Of a DNA stretch of 64,000 bases, positions 43,298-52,946 are shown piece after piece. The DNA is taken from NCBI RefSeq assembly GCF_025947365.1, contig NZ_CP110012.1:434001-498000 (forward strand), written 5' to 3'. Within the stretch, counting starts at the first letter, position 1. Every line of letters starts with the position of its first letter. The notes under the pieces are model-generated. The model worked only from the letters and a program-made list of their open reading frames with translations. It did no database searches and was not told where the DNA came from. Origin of the DNA: Flavobacterium sp. N502540 (GTDB lineage: Bacteria > Bacteroidota > Bacteroidia > Flavobacteriales > Flavobacteriaceae). The position numbers and the translations under genes were made by a program.

Positions 43298-43305
43298 CAA
43301 AAATA
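43298..43305 (-). promoter_or_regulatory. -7 promoter element (TATTTTTG) of the radical SAM gene
   Basis: Exact TAnnTTTG match on the minus strand, 19 bases upstream of TTG 43279, ruling out the earlier apparent start. Confidence 0.55.
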
Positions 43306-43386
43306 CGGGATATTTAGAGACTTTTCAGGAAAAGATTTTATTAGTCCGGGTTTTGATTTTTTACTATTGTTTTATCGATATTTAAT

Positions 43387-43394
43387 TACATTTG
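43387..43394 (+). promoter_or_regulatory. -7 promoter element (TACATTTG) of the giant T9SS protein, with -33 TTG at 43367
   Basis: Exact match with a TTG 17 bases upstream. It lies 20 bases before ATG 43415 and excludes the upstream in-frame ATG at 43295. Confidence 0.65.
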
Positions 43395-43414
43395 TCACTA
43401 TTCAATTTATTCAG

Positions 43415-46400
43415 ATGAAGCAACGTTTACTTTTATTTTTTTTCTTATTTACTTTTCAATTATTCTCACAAAATACAAGTCCGTCAATTGGGTTTAAAGA
43501 AAATAAAGGCCAGATTATTGATCAAAAAGGAAAACCAAATACTGCTGTAAAATACTTACTGAACACTAACGGATTAAATGTTCAGCTAAAGAAAAATGGC
43601 TTTTCATACGACGTATACGAAGTTAAGAAAACTCCCCGTCGACAAACTCCAAAAACAGCCAAAACACTTCCGCATCTAATTCCCGAAAAGGATAATGAAG
43701 AAAATCCGGAGTTTGACTTAGAATACACCTTTCACAGAATTGATATTGACTTTGTAAATTCAAACTCAAAAGTTGAATTGGTTACTGAAAAAAAATCAAC
43801 CGATTTTGATAATTACTATAATATTCCCAATAAACCGGAAGGAATTACTGGCGTTTATCAATACAAACAAATTACTTATAAAAATATCTATCCAAATATT
43901 GATGTTGTTTTTACGATTCCGAATGATCCCAAAAAAGTCGTCGAATACAATTTTGTAATTCATCCAAAAGGTAAAATCTCCGACATTCAGTTAAAATTTA
44001 ATGGCGCTGAAACTGACTTGATTGATAATAAAATCCAGATGAATGTTCGTTTTGGAAAAATGGAAGAAACGCTTCCTGCTAGTTGGATTGAAGATCGAGG
44101 AACTAAAAAAGAAATAACAGTTGGTTATACTAAAATTAAGAAGAATGTTTATGGATTTGATTCAACCGATCCTGTTAATGGAAAAACGATTGTTATTGAC
44201 CCTGTGCCAACGAGACTTTGGGGGACTTATTATGGCGATATTCATTTTACTGACGAACCAAATTCTATTAATCTTGATCACCTAGGAAATACAATTTTTA
44301 CAGGAAGCACTGAGAGTACTACTGGAATTGCAACTAGCGGTTCTTTTCAATCAGTTGCAACAACATTTCGACCTGCTTTCATTGTTAAGCTAAATTCAAA
44401 TGGAGTAAGAATTTGGGGGACTTATTTGGGAGGAGCTGGAGTTCAATGTGCTAAAATTAATTCTCTGAATCAAATTTATATTGCCGGATATGCTTCCACA
44501 GGATCACTTTCAACTCCTAATACATATAAAGAAATTGCTGACGATACTGATGGTCTATTGATGAAATTCGATACTGATGGCCAAAGAATTTGGGGCACCT
44601 ATTTTGGAGGAAAAGGTTTTGAGCGGATAGATGCTATTTCTATAGACAATCGTGAAAATATTATAATCGCGGGAGAAACTCATAGTTTTGAAGGAATTGC
44701 GACTCCCGGTGGATATCAAACTACATTAAGTAATTCCTCTGATTATACAGGGTTCTTTGCAAAATTCAACAAAGATGGGAGTAAACTACTTTATGGAAGT
44801 TATTTTCCTTTTGTAATAAAATGTAGTACAATAGACCAAAACGACAATGTAATTCTTGCAGGAAATCAATATTTTAGTGATTTTTATACCTATCCAAATA
44901 TCGCAACGACCGGAGCATTTAAAACAACTCATAATTCTAATGATGGCTTTATAATTAAATTTAATTCCAATTTCACAAAACTTTGGTGCACCTATTATGG
45001 TGGAGATAAAACTGTCACAGACCCATCTCCCAATTCAGATATAATAAGCGGAATTGGAAGTGATAATGCAAATAACATATATATTGTTGGATCTACAACT
45101 AGTTCAAACAATATGGCCACAATCGGAGCATTTAAAACTTCTCAAAATATAGATGGTAAAGATGCCTTCATTGCAAAATTCAATACAAATGGAGAGAGAC
45201 AATGGGGAACATATTTTGGCGGTGACTCCACAGCATATACTGATTTTGGCACAAACTGTTTTGTTTCATCAGAGGGGAATATATATTTAATTGGATATAC
45301 AGATAACCCAACTAATATCTCTACTCCAAATTCTTTTCAAAGTATTATTAAAAGAGGACCTGATGGATATATTGCAAATTTTTCGACAAGCGGTGATTTA
45401 AACTGGAGTACTTATTATGGTGGAAAAGGAGGGGATTTTTTAAGAAGTATTGATGTTTTAGATGGAAAAATTGTCGTTTCAGGGAGAACTGTTTATGATG
45501 ACTCATCAGATTTAAGTACACCAGGAACACATAAAACAAATGGTGGAGGGTTTGTTGATGTTTTTGTCGCAGAGTTCCAAGATTGCCAATTGTATACAAC
45601 TACCACTAGCAACTCCCCTATTTGTATTAACAAAACCTTAGAATTAAAAGCATCAGGAGGAACCAATTACTTATGGACAGGTCCAAATGGTTTTACTTCA
45701 ACAGACCAAAATCCAACAATTACAAACGCAACATCAGTAAATAGTGGAGAATATAGCTGCTTGATTACAGGAACTGGAGGCTGCGATGCTACAAAAAAGA
45801 CAAATGTAGTTATTGGAGATATAGAAAAACCAATTCCTGATATTACAAATCTTCCTGTTATAAGTGGAGATTGCCATACCGTAGTAAACACAATTCCAAC
45901 AGCTACGGATGTTTGTGCTGGAATTATCAACGGAACCACAACAAATCCACTATCTTATAATTTACCAGGAACTTACACCATTGTATGGAATTATAATGAT
46001 GGAAGTGGAAATATCGCAACGCAAAACCAAATTGTAAAGATTATTAGTCAACCGCTTCCTGTTACAAACACACCACAAACTTTCTGTATCCAGCAAAATG
46101 CAACATTAGCCAGTATTCAAATTACAGGAAACAACATCAAATGGTATGACTCCCAGACAACCGGAGCACTTTTATCGAATACAACTTTACTTCAAAATGG
46201 GGTAACCTATTATGCAACTCAAACGATTAACGGTTGTGAAAGCGAAAGAATTCCTGTTACTATTAACATTCAAAATACGGCAGCTCCAACAGGAAATGCA
46301 AATCAGCCTTTTTGTACAGGTCAGAATCCAACGATTGCCAATATTCAAACAAATGGAAATGCCGTAAAATGGTACGATTCGCTACATAACGGTTCTCTGT

Positions 46401-47476
46401 TAGTCGAAACAACAAATTTAACTGACGGAAAAACCTATTATGCTTCTCAGACTATTAACGGCTGCGAAGGCCCGCGATTTGGAGTTACCGTTTCAATCGT
46501 AAATACGCCTTCTGCACCAACAGGAAATACCAATCAACAATTTTGCAAAAGCGAGAATGCAACTTTAAGTAATCTTCAAATAACCGGGCAAAATATAAAA
46601 TGGTACGATACGAGTTTCTCAGCTGCTGTCTTACCAAGTACAACTTTATTGGAAAACAACAGAACCTATTACGCATCACAAACTACCGGTTGTGAAAGCG
46701 ATAGAACTCCAATTTTAGTTCAGGTGCATGACACCGCTTTACCTATCGGAAATAGTAACCAACAGTTCTGTATCGATGAAAATGCTACCATTGCCAATCT
46801 TGCCATTTCTGGTTCAGCTATTAAATGGTATGATGCAGCAACGAATGGAACTATTTTACAGGCAACTTCTTTATTGCAAAACCGCATTTATTATGCTTCA
46901 CAAACCTTAAATAATTGCGAAAGCGAAAGACTTGCCATCACTGTAAAAATACAGGACACCCAAAAACCAATAGCTGATTCACGACAAACTTTCTGTTTCC
47001 AACAGAACGCTTCCATAAAAGATATCAATATCATTGGGCAAAATATAAAATGGTTTGAAAGTAACGCTTCTACTGTAGCGTTATTAGAATCAACCGCACT
47101 TAAAAGTGGTATTACCTATTATGCCTCTCAAACCATTGCGAATTGTGAAAGCGACAGAATTTCAGTTGCTATAAATATTCTTGAAGCTACGAATCAAAAT
47201 TGTATCCACTTCGTTGAAGAACTTCCTTTTCCTAAATTTTTTACTCCAAATAATGATGGCTATAATGATACCTGGACAATCGATTTTGGATATCTGGCAC
47301 CTAACACCGTGATTCAAATATATGACCGTTACGGAAAATTCATTAAAGAACTAACTAAGGACGCCTATTGGGACGGAACGTACCTGGGTAAAAATGAACC
47401 TACTTCAGATTATTGGTTTACAGCTACTCGATCCAACGGTAAGGAATACCGAGGTCATTTTACTTTGAAACGATAA
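43415..47476 (+). CDS. Giant secreted beta-propeller/Ig-repeat protein with type B T9SS signal
   Basis: 1353 residues from ATG 43415 (MKQRLLLFFFLFTFQLFSQ, a signal peptide). An N-terminal domain of about 270 residues is followed by seven SBBP-type blades marked by WGTYYGD, WGTYLGG, WGTYFGG, YGSYFPF, WCTYYGG, WGTYFGG and WSTYYGG, which fits a seven-bladed propeller. Then come an Ig-like domain, an HYR-like domain (PVISGDCHTVVNTIPTATDV, YTIVWNYNDGSGN), five tandem Ig-like repeats of about 75 residues, and the gliding-motility C-terminal domain (FFTPNNDGYNDTW, IYDRYGKFI, YRGHFTLKR). The protein should be exported by the type IX system and displayed on the surface, probably as an adhesin. Genes for the secretion machinery are not in the window. 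Confidence 0.92.
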   Translation: MKQRLLLFFFLFTFQLFSQNTSPSIGFKENKGQIIDQKGKPNTAVKYLLNTNGLNVQLKKNGFSYDVYEVKKTPRRQTPKTAKTLPHLIPEKDNEENPEFDLEYTFHRIDIDFVNSNSKVELVTEKKSTDFDNYYNIPNKPEGITGVYQYKQITYKNIYPNIDVVFTIPNDPKKVVEYNFVIHPKGKISDIQLKFNGAETDLIDNKIQMNVRFGKMEETLPASWIEDRGTKKEITVGYTKIKKNVYGFDSTDPVNGKTIVIDPVPTRLWGTYYGDIHFTDEPNSINLDHLGNTIFTGSTESTTGIATSGSFQSVATTFRPAFIVKLNSNGVRIWGTYLGGAGVQCAKINSLNQIYIAGYASTGSLSTPNTYKEIADDTDGLLMKFDTDGQRIWGTYFGGKGFERIDAISIDNRENIIIAGETHSFEGIATPGGYQTTLSNSSDYTGFFAKFNKDGSKLLYGSYFPFVIKCSTIDQNDNVILAGNQYFSDFYTYPNIATTGAFKTTHNSNDGFIIKFNSNFTKLWCTYYGGDKTVTDPSPNSDIISGIGSDNANNIYIVGSTTSSNNMATIGAFKTSQNIDGKDAFIAKFNTNGERQWGTYFGGDSTAYTDFGTNCFVSSEGNIYLIGYTDNPTNISTPNSFQSIIKRGPDGYIANFSTSGDLNWSTYYGGKGGDFLRSIDVLDGKIVVSGRTVYDDSSDLSTPGTHKTNGGGFVDVFVAEFQDCQLYTTTTSNSPICINKTLELKASGGTNYLWTGPNGFTSTDQNPTITNATSVNSGEYSCLITGTGGCDATKKTNVVIGDIEKPIPDITNLPVISGDCHTVVNTIPTATDVCAGIINGTTTNPLSYNLPGTYTIVWNYNDGSGNIATQNQIVKIISQPLPVTNTPQTFCIQQNATLASIQITGNNIKWYDSQTTGALLSNTTLLQNGVTYYATQTINGCESERIPVTINIQNTAAPTGNANQPFCTGQNPTIANIQTNGNAVKWYDSLHNGSLLVETTNLTDGKTYYASQTINGCEGPRFGVTVSIVNTPSAPTGNTNQQFCKSENATLSNLQITGQNIKWYDTSFSAAVLPSTTLLENNRTYYASQTTGCESDRTPILVQVHDTALPIGNSNQQFCIDENATIANLAISGSAIKWYDAATNGTILQATSLLQNRIYYASQTLNNCESERLAITVKIQDTQKPIADSRQTFCFQQNASIKDINIIGQNIKWFESNASTVALLESTALKSGITYYASQTIANCESDRISVAINILEATNQNCIHFVEELPFPKFFTPNNDGYNDTWTIDFGYLAPNTVIQIYDRYGKFIKELTKDAYWDGTYLGKNEPTSDYWFTATRSNGKEYRGHFTLKR
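46057..47190 (+). repeat. Five tandem Ig-like coding repeats (about 225 bases each)
   Basis: Each unit has a QxFCxxxNAxxxxI start, an IKWYD or VKWYD strand, a YYA-x-Q strand and a closing NCES- or GCES-type Cys. The units are diverged in DNA (no long identical stretch), so the array is old, not a recent expansion. Confidence 0.85.
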
Positions 47477-47480
47477 AAAA

Positions 47481-47527
47481 ATACAAAGTCCACAAAGTTT
47501 AACGGTAAAACTCTGTGGACTTTGTAT
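47481..47527. terminator. Intrinsic terminator-like hairpin after the giant T9SS gene
   Basis: ATACAAAGTCCACAAAG pairs with CTCTGTGGACTTTGTAT (one mismatch). It lies between two convergent genes; the T-run is short. Confidence 0.6.
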
Positions 47528-47555
47528 AAACTTTTGTGAGTATAACAATTGAATA

Positions 47556-48833
47556 CTAAAACTGGTGCACTTTCTTAGAAATTACCAAAAAGGAAACCAA
47601 CGAAATTAAAGCGGCACCAGTCAGATAAAAACCTACATAACTTAAACCGTAAGTACTTGCCAGCCAAATAGCGATCATTGGCGCAAATGCCGCACCAAGG
47701 ATTCCCGCCAAATTAAACGTTAAGGAAGCTCCGGAGTAACGAACATTTGTTGGAAACAATTCCGACAGGAAAGTTCCTAAAGGTCCATAAGTGAATCCCA
47801 TCAGTGCCATTCCGGTACAGGCAAATGTGGTAATTAGAATGATATTTCCTTTGCTTAAAAAAGAAGAAAACAAAAAACCGAAAAGTGCAATAGCTATGGT
47901 GGCAATAATTAGCATTTTACGTCGTCCGATTTTATCGGCAACTACTGCCGAAACCGGAATAAAAAGGGCAAAAAACAAAACAGAGAACAACTGAACCAAT
48001 AATGCATCTCTTTTGGTAATCCCTAAATCGGAAGTGATCCAGCTTAAAGTAAAAACGGTCATCAGATAAAAAACCAAAAAGGTGGTAACAGCCGCCAATG
48101 TTCCAAAAATCAATTGATTTCGATACGATTTAATCAAAGTTAAAAAGGGAACTTTAACTTCTTCCTTTTCTTTTTTAGCATTCTCAAATGAAGGAGTTTC
48201 GGTAATTTTTGTTCGGATATAAAATCCCACAACAACCAAAAGCGAGCTTGCTATAAATGGAATTCTCCAGCCATAATCCATAAAGTTTTCATTGGTCATC
48301 ATGTCTGTCAGAATTAAAAAAGTTCCGCCCGAAAGCAGCAATCCAATAGGAGCGCCCAATTGTGGAAACATTCCGTACCAGGCACGTTTATCCGGAGGTG
48401 CATTTTCGATTGCCAATAAAACAGCTCCACCCCATTCGCCTCCTAAACCTACACCTTGTCCAAATCGACACAGCATTAACAATAAAGGAGCGGCAACACC
48501 AATACTGGCATAACCGGGCAAAAATCCGATCGTAACCGTCGAAATACCCATCGTTAATAATGCGGCCACCAAAGTAAATTTACGCCCGATTTTATCTCCA
48601 TAATGTCCAAAAAAAGCGGAACCTAATGGACGTGATAAAAAAGCAATTGAAAAGGTAGCTAAAGATTCCAGAGTTGCCATAGTCGGGTCTGAACCAGGGA
48701 AAAATAGTTGCGGAAAAACCAATACGGCAGCATTGGCATAAATATAGAAATCAAAAAATTCTATGGTGGTACCAATCAAGGAACCAAAGAGAACATGTTT
48801 TAAGGAGTTCTTCTGTTTCGGGTTATTTTTCAT
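47556..48833 (-). CDS. MFS transporter, MHS (metabolite:H+ symporter) family
   Basis: 425 residues with about 12 membrane helices. The N-terminus (LFGSLIGTTIEFFDFYIYANAAVLVFPQLFFP) and GHYGDKIGRKFTL in loop 2-3 are typical of the MHS family (ProP, KgtP, shikimate transporter relatives), as are VADKIGRRKML in the middle and RFGQGVGLGGEWGGAVLLAIEN. It should import an organic acid, betaine or similar solute with protons; the ligand is unknown. It is isolated, with a 344-base divergent gap before bshC. Confidence 0.92.
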   Translation of the reverse strand: MKNNPKQKNSLKHVLFGSLIGTTIEFFDFYIYANAAVLVFPQLFFPGSDPTMATLESLATFSIAFLSRPLGSAFFGHYGDKIGRKFTLVAALLTMGISTVTIGFLPGYASIGVAAPLLLMLCRFGQGVGLGGEWGGAVLLAIENAPPDKRAWYGMFPQLGAPIGLLLSGGTFLILTDMMTNENFMDYGWRIPFIASSLLVVVGFYIRTKITETPSFENAKKEKEEVKVPFLTLIKSYRNQLIFGTLAAVTTFLVFYLMTVFTLSWITSDLGITKRDALLVQLFSVLFFALFIPVSAVVADKIGRRKMLIIATIAIALFGFLFSSFLSKGNIILITTFACTGMALMGFTYGPLGTFLSELFPTNVRYSGASLTFNLAGILGAAFAPMIAIWLASTYGLSYVGFYLTGAALISLVSFLVISKKVHQF

Positions 48834-49177
48834 TCGGCTTTACTATCGTTTTTCTTTTAAATATTATTACAAAAAATAAATCAACTTCTTCTGCACAACA
48901 AATATTTGTTTGCAAAAATATAGTTTCATTGTTAATAACACACATAATTAAACAATACTTTTAAATTACTCTCAAAATTTTAACAGAAATAACAAATCAA
49001 TCTTTCTAATCATTCACAAAACATTTCTTACAATAAAAAAAGAGATCACGAAATCAAAACCTTGATTTACAACAACTTAATTCAAAGCATAAAAATCAAA
49101 TCTTAAGCATTCGTTAAAAAAGGATTTAAGTACATATTTTGATTAAATTTACAGCTATCAAAAATAAACCTAAAACT
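48834..49177. other. Divergent intergenic region between the MHS transporter and bshC
   Basis: 344 AT-rich bases with no supported gene. It contains a 14-base palindrome AACAAATATTTGTT (48897-48910), a possible regulatory site. A TAnnTTTG match on the minus strand (48913-48920) could start the transporter transcript 80 bases from its ATG. Near bshC only an imperfect element (TACATATTTTG) is seen. Confidence 0.5.
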
Positions 49178-50767
49178 ATGCCTACCGACTGTATCAGCTA
49201 CCAAAACTCAGGATATTTCTCTAAATTGATACAAGATTATTTAGATCAAAAACCCGAATTACAATCACTGTACAATCACTTTCCTACGCTTGAAAACTTT
49301 GAGAAACAAATCCTTGACAAGCAGGCTAATTTTGACCATTCCAACCGTATTCCTCTTGTTGACACGTTAAAAAAGCAATACGAAAACATCCAAATTTCGG
49401 ATTCGACCAGACAGAATATTGAGCTTCTAGCCCTTCCAAATACTTTTACGATTACAACCGGACACCAGCTGAACCTGTTTAGCGGTCCTTTGTATTTTTT
49501 ATACAAAATCATTTCGACCATTAATCTCACTACGGAACTGAAATCAAAATATCCTGCTCATAATTTTGTTCCGGTTTATTGGATGGCAACTGAAGATCAC
49601 GATTTTGAAGAGATTAATTATTTTAATTTTAAAGGAAAAAAGTTCCGTTGGAACAAAGAAAGCACTGGTCCGGTTGGAAGATTGTCGACAGAAGGTTTAG
49701 AAGATTTTTTTGAAATCTACTCCAAAGATTTGGGTTCAAGCACAAATGCCAACTTCTTAAAAAAACTCTTTGAAGAGGCCTATCTAAAGCATGAAAATCT
49801 TGCCGATGCTACACGTTTTCTGGCAAACAGCCTATTTGCTTCTTACGGTTTAGTGATTTTAGACGCAGATACAGCAGATTTGAAACGCGCTTTCATTCCA
49901 TATATTAAAGAAGAATTGGAACAGCAAACGGCTTTCAAAGCGGTTCAGGAAACAATCTCAAAATTTAATGATTACACCATTCAGGTAAATCCTCGTGAAA
50001 TCAATCTGTTTTACATTGAAGACCAACTGCGTGAGCGAATTATACTAGAAAAAGACAGCTACGTTGTCAACCATACTAAAATATCATTTTCGAAAGAAGA
50101 AATTTTCAATCTACTCGAAAGCAATCCCGAAAAATTCAGTCCGAATGTAATCATGCGTCCGTTGTATCAGGAAATTATTCTTCCAAATTTATGCTACATT
50201 GGTGGCGGAGGAGAAATTGCTTACTGGCTGGAATTAAAATCTTTTTTTGATGCTGTGAACATTACTTTCCCCATGTTACTGGTTCGTAATTCGGTACTTC
50301 TAAGCACCGAAAAACAAGCTAAAAAAGCAGATAAACTTGGACTTCACTGGAAAGATTTATTTACTAAACCCGCAGATTTAGTGAATGTCCTTACACATAA
50401 ATTATCTGATTTTCCGATTGATTTAACGCCACAAAAAGAAACGCTGATCAAACAATTTGAATATCTTTACGAATTAGCACAGCAAACGGATACATCCTTC
50501 ACGGGAGCTGTAAAAGCGCAGGAAGTAAAACAAAAGAAAGGCTTAGACAATCTCGAGAAAAGATTATTGAAAGCACAAAAACGAAAACTGGATTCGGAAA
50601 TACAACGCGTTGTTGATTTACAATGTGAATTGTTTCCAAATCAAAGTTTACAGGAGCGTCAAACCAATTTTTCTGAATTTTATCTGGAAAAAGGAGAAGA
50701 ATTGATTCCTCTTTTAATACAAAATTTAAAACCTTTAGAAACGAATTTTAATATTATCACGATATAA
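49178..50767 (+). CDS. bshC: Bacillithiol biosynthesis cysteine-adding enzyme BshC
   Basis: 529 residues from ATG 49178 (MPTDCISYQNSGYFSKLIQDYL); the 13 upstream in-frame residues lie outside the family N-terminus. The BshC core is clear: TITTGHQLNLFSGPLYFLYKI, VYWMATEDHDFEEIN, VIMRPLYQEIILPNLCYIGG and GEIAYWLELKSFF, and a long coiled coil in the last 120 residues (KAQEVKQKKGLDNLEKRLL). BshC adds cysteine to glucosaminyl-malate in the last step of bacillithiol synthesis. The other genes, bshA and bshB, are not in the window, which is common. Confidence 0.95.
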   Translation: MPTDCISYQNSGYFSKLIQDYLDQKPELQSLYNHFPTLENFEKQILDKQANFDHSNRIPLVDTLKKQYENIQISDSTRQNIELLALPNTFTITTGHQLNLFSGPLYFLYKIISTINLTTELKSKYPAHNFVPVYWMATEDHDFEEINYFNFKGKKFRWNKESTGPVGRLSTEGLEDFFEIYSKDLGSSTNANFLKKLFEEAYLKHENLADATRFLANSLFASYGLVILDADTADLKRAFIPYIKEELEQQTAFKAVQETISKFNDYTIQVNPREINLFYIEDQLRERIILEKDSYVVNHTKISFSKEEIFNLLESNPEKFSPNVIMRPLYQEIILPNLCYIGGGGEIAYWLELKSFFDAVNITFPMLLVRNSVLLSTEKQAKKADKLGLHWKDLFTKPADLVNVLTHKLSDFPIDLTPQKETLIKQFEYLYELAQQTDTSFTGAVKAQEVKQKKGLDNLEKRLLKAQKRKLDSEIQRVVDLQCELFPNQSLQERQTNFSEFYLEKGEELIPLLIQNLKPLETNFNIITI

Positions 50768-50872
50768 AAAAAAAAGTAATAGTCATCAGAATAAATAACC
50801 GCCTCTTCTGAAATTATTGCCTCTCAAACCAAATAGTAACCTTTAAAAAAAATTAACCTATTTACCAAAATT

Positions 50873-52144
50873 ATGACCAGAGAGCGCCTGATATCATTAG
50901 ATGTCTTTAGAGGATTGACTATTTTATTAATGACTATTGTAAACAACCCGGGAGATTGGGGAAATGTCTACGCCCCCTTACTACACTCCGAGTGGCATGG
51001 CTGTACGCCAACCGACTTAGTGTTTCCGTTTTTTATTTTCATCATGGGAGTTGCAGTACCCCTGGCAATGCCAACCAAAACCTGGGACAGCACTACCTTC
51101 AACAAAATCCTGGTTCGTTCGCTACGCATGCTCGGTCTTGGGATTTTCTTTAATTATTTTGGAAAAATAGAGCTTTTCGGGCTTGAAGGAATTCCGCTTC
51201 TTATCGGTCGATTAATTATCACTGTGGCTGTTGGCTATGCTTTGATGGGCAATTTCAGTTCGAAAATCAAAAACATACTGGCATTTTCAATTTTGTTTAT
51301 TTATCTGTTTCTGGCTTACAGCGGGGTCGAAGCTTACCACGATGTGCGATTACCGGGTGTTTTACAACGAATTGCGATTGTATATTTTGTTGTTTCTCTA
51401 TTGTACCTAAAAACAACTCAAAAAACACAAATCATAACCGGCATTACTTTATTACTGGGCTATTGGGCCATAATGACTTTAATCCCCGTTCCCGGAATCG
51501 GAGCGCCTAATTTAGACAAAGAAACCAACTTAGCTTCCTGGCTCGACGGTGTTTTACTTGAAGGGCATATGTATCGCGGAACCATAACCTGGGATCCTGA
51601 AGGAGTTCTAAGTACCATTCCGTCAATCGTAAACGGAATCATTGGCTTATTGATTGGTCAGATTTTACAGCGTGAAATTACACCAAAACAGAAAGCAGTA
51701 AAAATGATAGCTGCAGGTGTTGCCTTAATCATTGGAGGATTAATCTGGAACGCCTTTTTTCCTATCAACAAATCGCTTTGGACCAGCAGTTATGTTTTAT
51801 ACACTACAGGACTGGCAACTGCTTGTTTAGCATTTCTATACTACATCATTGACATTGCAGCATACAAAAAGGGCATAAAATTGTTTTTAATCTGGGGAGT
51901 CAATCCGATGATTGTATTTTTCTTCTCTCAGATCATCCCTCAGGCTTTAGTGATGGTTCAGTTTAAGAACCCCCATCATCCGGAAGAACAGATCAATCTT
52001 TTAAATTATTTGTACCAATTCGGTATTGCTCCTTTCTTTAGCAATCCAATGACAGCCTCGTTAGCAGGAGCATTAACTTATGTTGGAATCTGGACTTTTA
52101 TATTATGGATTTTCTACAGAAACAAACTCATTTTTAAAGTTTAA
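50873..52144 (+). CDS. HGSNAT-like membrane acyltransferase (DUF5009/DUF1624 family)
   Basis: 423 residues with about 10-11 membrane helices. The start RERLISLDVFRGLTILLMTIVNNPGDWG and the LLHSEWHGCTPTDLVFPFFIF segment, with its conserved His, match the heparan-alpha-glucosaminide N-acetyltransferase-like family (NagX/YeiB relatives). Family members transfer acetyl groups from cytoplasmic acetyl-CoA to amino-sugars across the membrane. The acceptor here is unknown. It is 105 bases after bshC and ends in a strong terminator; the shared theme of glucosamine chemistry is only suggestive. Confidence 0.88.
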   Translation: MTRERLISLDVFRGLTILLMTIVNNPGDWGNVYAPLLHSEWHGCTPTDLVFPFFIFIMGVAVPLAMPTKTWDSTTFNKILVRSLRMLGLGIFFNYFGKIELFGLEGIPLLIGRLIITVAVGYALMGNFSSKIKNILAFSILFIYLFLAYSGVEAYHDVRLPGVLQRIAIVYFVVSLLYLKTTQKTQIITGITLLLGYWAIMTLIPVPGIGAPNLDKETNLASWLDGVLLEGHMYRGTITWDPEGVLSTIPSIVNGIIGLLIGQILQREITPKQKAVKMIAAGVALIIGGLIWNAFFPINKSLWTSSYVLYTTGLATACLAFLYYIIDIAAYKKGIKLFLIWGVNPMIVFFFSQIIPQALVMVQFKNPHHPEEQINLLNYLYQFGIAPFFSNPMTASLAGALTYVGIWTFILWIFYRNKLIFKV

Positions 52145-52170
52145 AAATAAGCTATATCCATTTCAATTAC

Positions 52171-52197
52171 AAGAGACGCAAAACGCGTCTCTTTTTT
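52171..52197 (+). terminator. Intrinsic terminator after the acyltransferase gene
   Basis: AAGAGACGC-AAAAC-GCGTCTCTT, a perfect 9-base stem, followed by a T-run. Confidence 0.88.
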
Positions 52198-52323
52198 CTT
52201 CCTCACTCTCTAAAACAAATTGACATCATCATATAACGCACTATTTTTCATTTTTCTTTACCAAAACATCATTTGTTAGAGTTTTAATTATGAATTTATT
52301 AAAATCAATTCATAAAAAAAGTA

Positions 52324-52331
52324 TACTTTTG
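52324..52331 (+). promoter_or_regulatory. -7 promoter element (TACTTTTG) of ndk
   Basis: Exact TAnnTTTG match 25 bases upstream of ATG 52357. Confidence 0.6.
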
Positions 52332-52356
52332 CACGAAATTAAAAATAAGCAATAAA

Positions 52357-52776
52357 ATGGCAACAAATAGAACTTTTACAATGATTAAGCCGGATGCAGT
52401 TCAAAACGGACACATCGGAAATATCTTAGCAATGATTACTAATGGAGGTTTCAAAATCGTTTCATTAAAATTAACTCAACTTACTGTAGCTGATGCTCAA
52501 GCATTCTACGCAGTTCACGCAGAAAGACCTTTCTACGGAGAATTAGTTGAATTCATGTCTCGCGGACCAATTGTTGCTGCAATTTTAGAAAAAGACAACG
52601 CAGTAGAAGATTTCAGAACTTTAATTGGAGCTACAAATCCAGCTGAAGCTGCTGAAGGAACTATCCGTAAAGCATACGCGACTTCAATCGGAGAAAACGC
52701 AGTACATGGTTCTGACAGCGACGAAAATGCAGCTATCGAAGGTGCATTCCACTTCGCAGGAAGAGAGCAATTCTAA
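52357..52776 (+). CDS. ndk: Nucleoside-diphosphate kinase
   Basis: 139 residues with the family signature [12 protein letters not shown], in which His117 is the phospho-intermediate. [17 protein letters not shown] is the N-terminal strand and P-loop-like region. It transfers a gamma-phosphate from ATP to nucleoside diphosphates to balance nucleotide pools. It is monocistronic, with a promoter and an 18-base-stem terminator downstream. Confidence 0.97.
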   Translation: MATNRTFTMIKPDAVQNGHIGNILAMITNGGFKIVSLKLTQLTVADAQAFYAVHAERPFYGELVEFMSRGPIVAAILEKDNAVEDFRTLIGATNPAEAAEGTIRKAYATSIGENAVHGSDSDENAAIEGAFHFAGREQF

Positions 52777-52778
52777 TA

Positions 52779-52827
52779 ATTTTAGACTTTCTTAGATTTT
52801 TAGATGTTAGACTTCTTAGATCTTAGA
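52779..52827 (+). repeat. TTAGA-type dispersed repeat, left arm
   Basis: Series of TTAGA/CTTAGAT words that is complementary in style and partly in sequence to 52889-52949 on the other side of the ndk terminator. Confidence 0.5.
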
Positions 52828-52835
52828 AAAGGCAT

Positions 52836-52873
52836 AAAAGAAAACCCGTTTCATTTGAAACGGGTTTTCTTTT
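52836..52873. terminator. Bidirectional terminator after ndk
   Basis: AAAAGAAAACCCGTTTCA pairs perfectly with the 18 bases TGAAACGGGTTTTCTTTT. It lies between ndk (+) and the DUF721 gene (-). Confidence 0.9.
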
Positions 52874-52910
52874 ATAACATACCAGCCAAAATCTAACATT
52901 TAAAAATCTA

Positions 52911-52940
52911 AGCCAGTCTAAGTTAGTCTAAGCCAGTCTA
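52911..52940. repeat. Three tandem decamers in the DUF721 downstream region
   Basis: AGCCAGTCTA-AGTTAGTCTA-AGCCAGTCTA, an imperfect 10-base tandem repeat. It belongs to the TTAGA-type intergenic repeat whose inverted partner lies at 52779-52827. Confidence 0.7.
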
Positions 52941-52946
52941 AAAAAT

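Noticed and set aside
43295..43414. Upstream in-frame ATG extension of the giant T9SS gene
   Set aside because: The promoter -7 box at 43387-43394 lies inside the extension, and the signal peptide begins at 43415.
52911..52940. Decamer array considered as a CRISPR array
   Set aside because: Unit of 10 bases with no spacers and no cas genes; it is a simple intergenic repeat.
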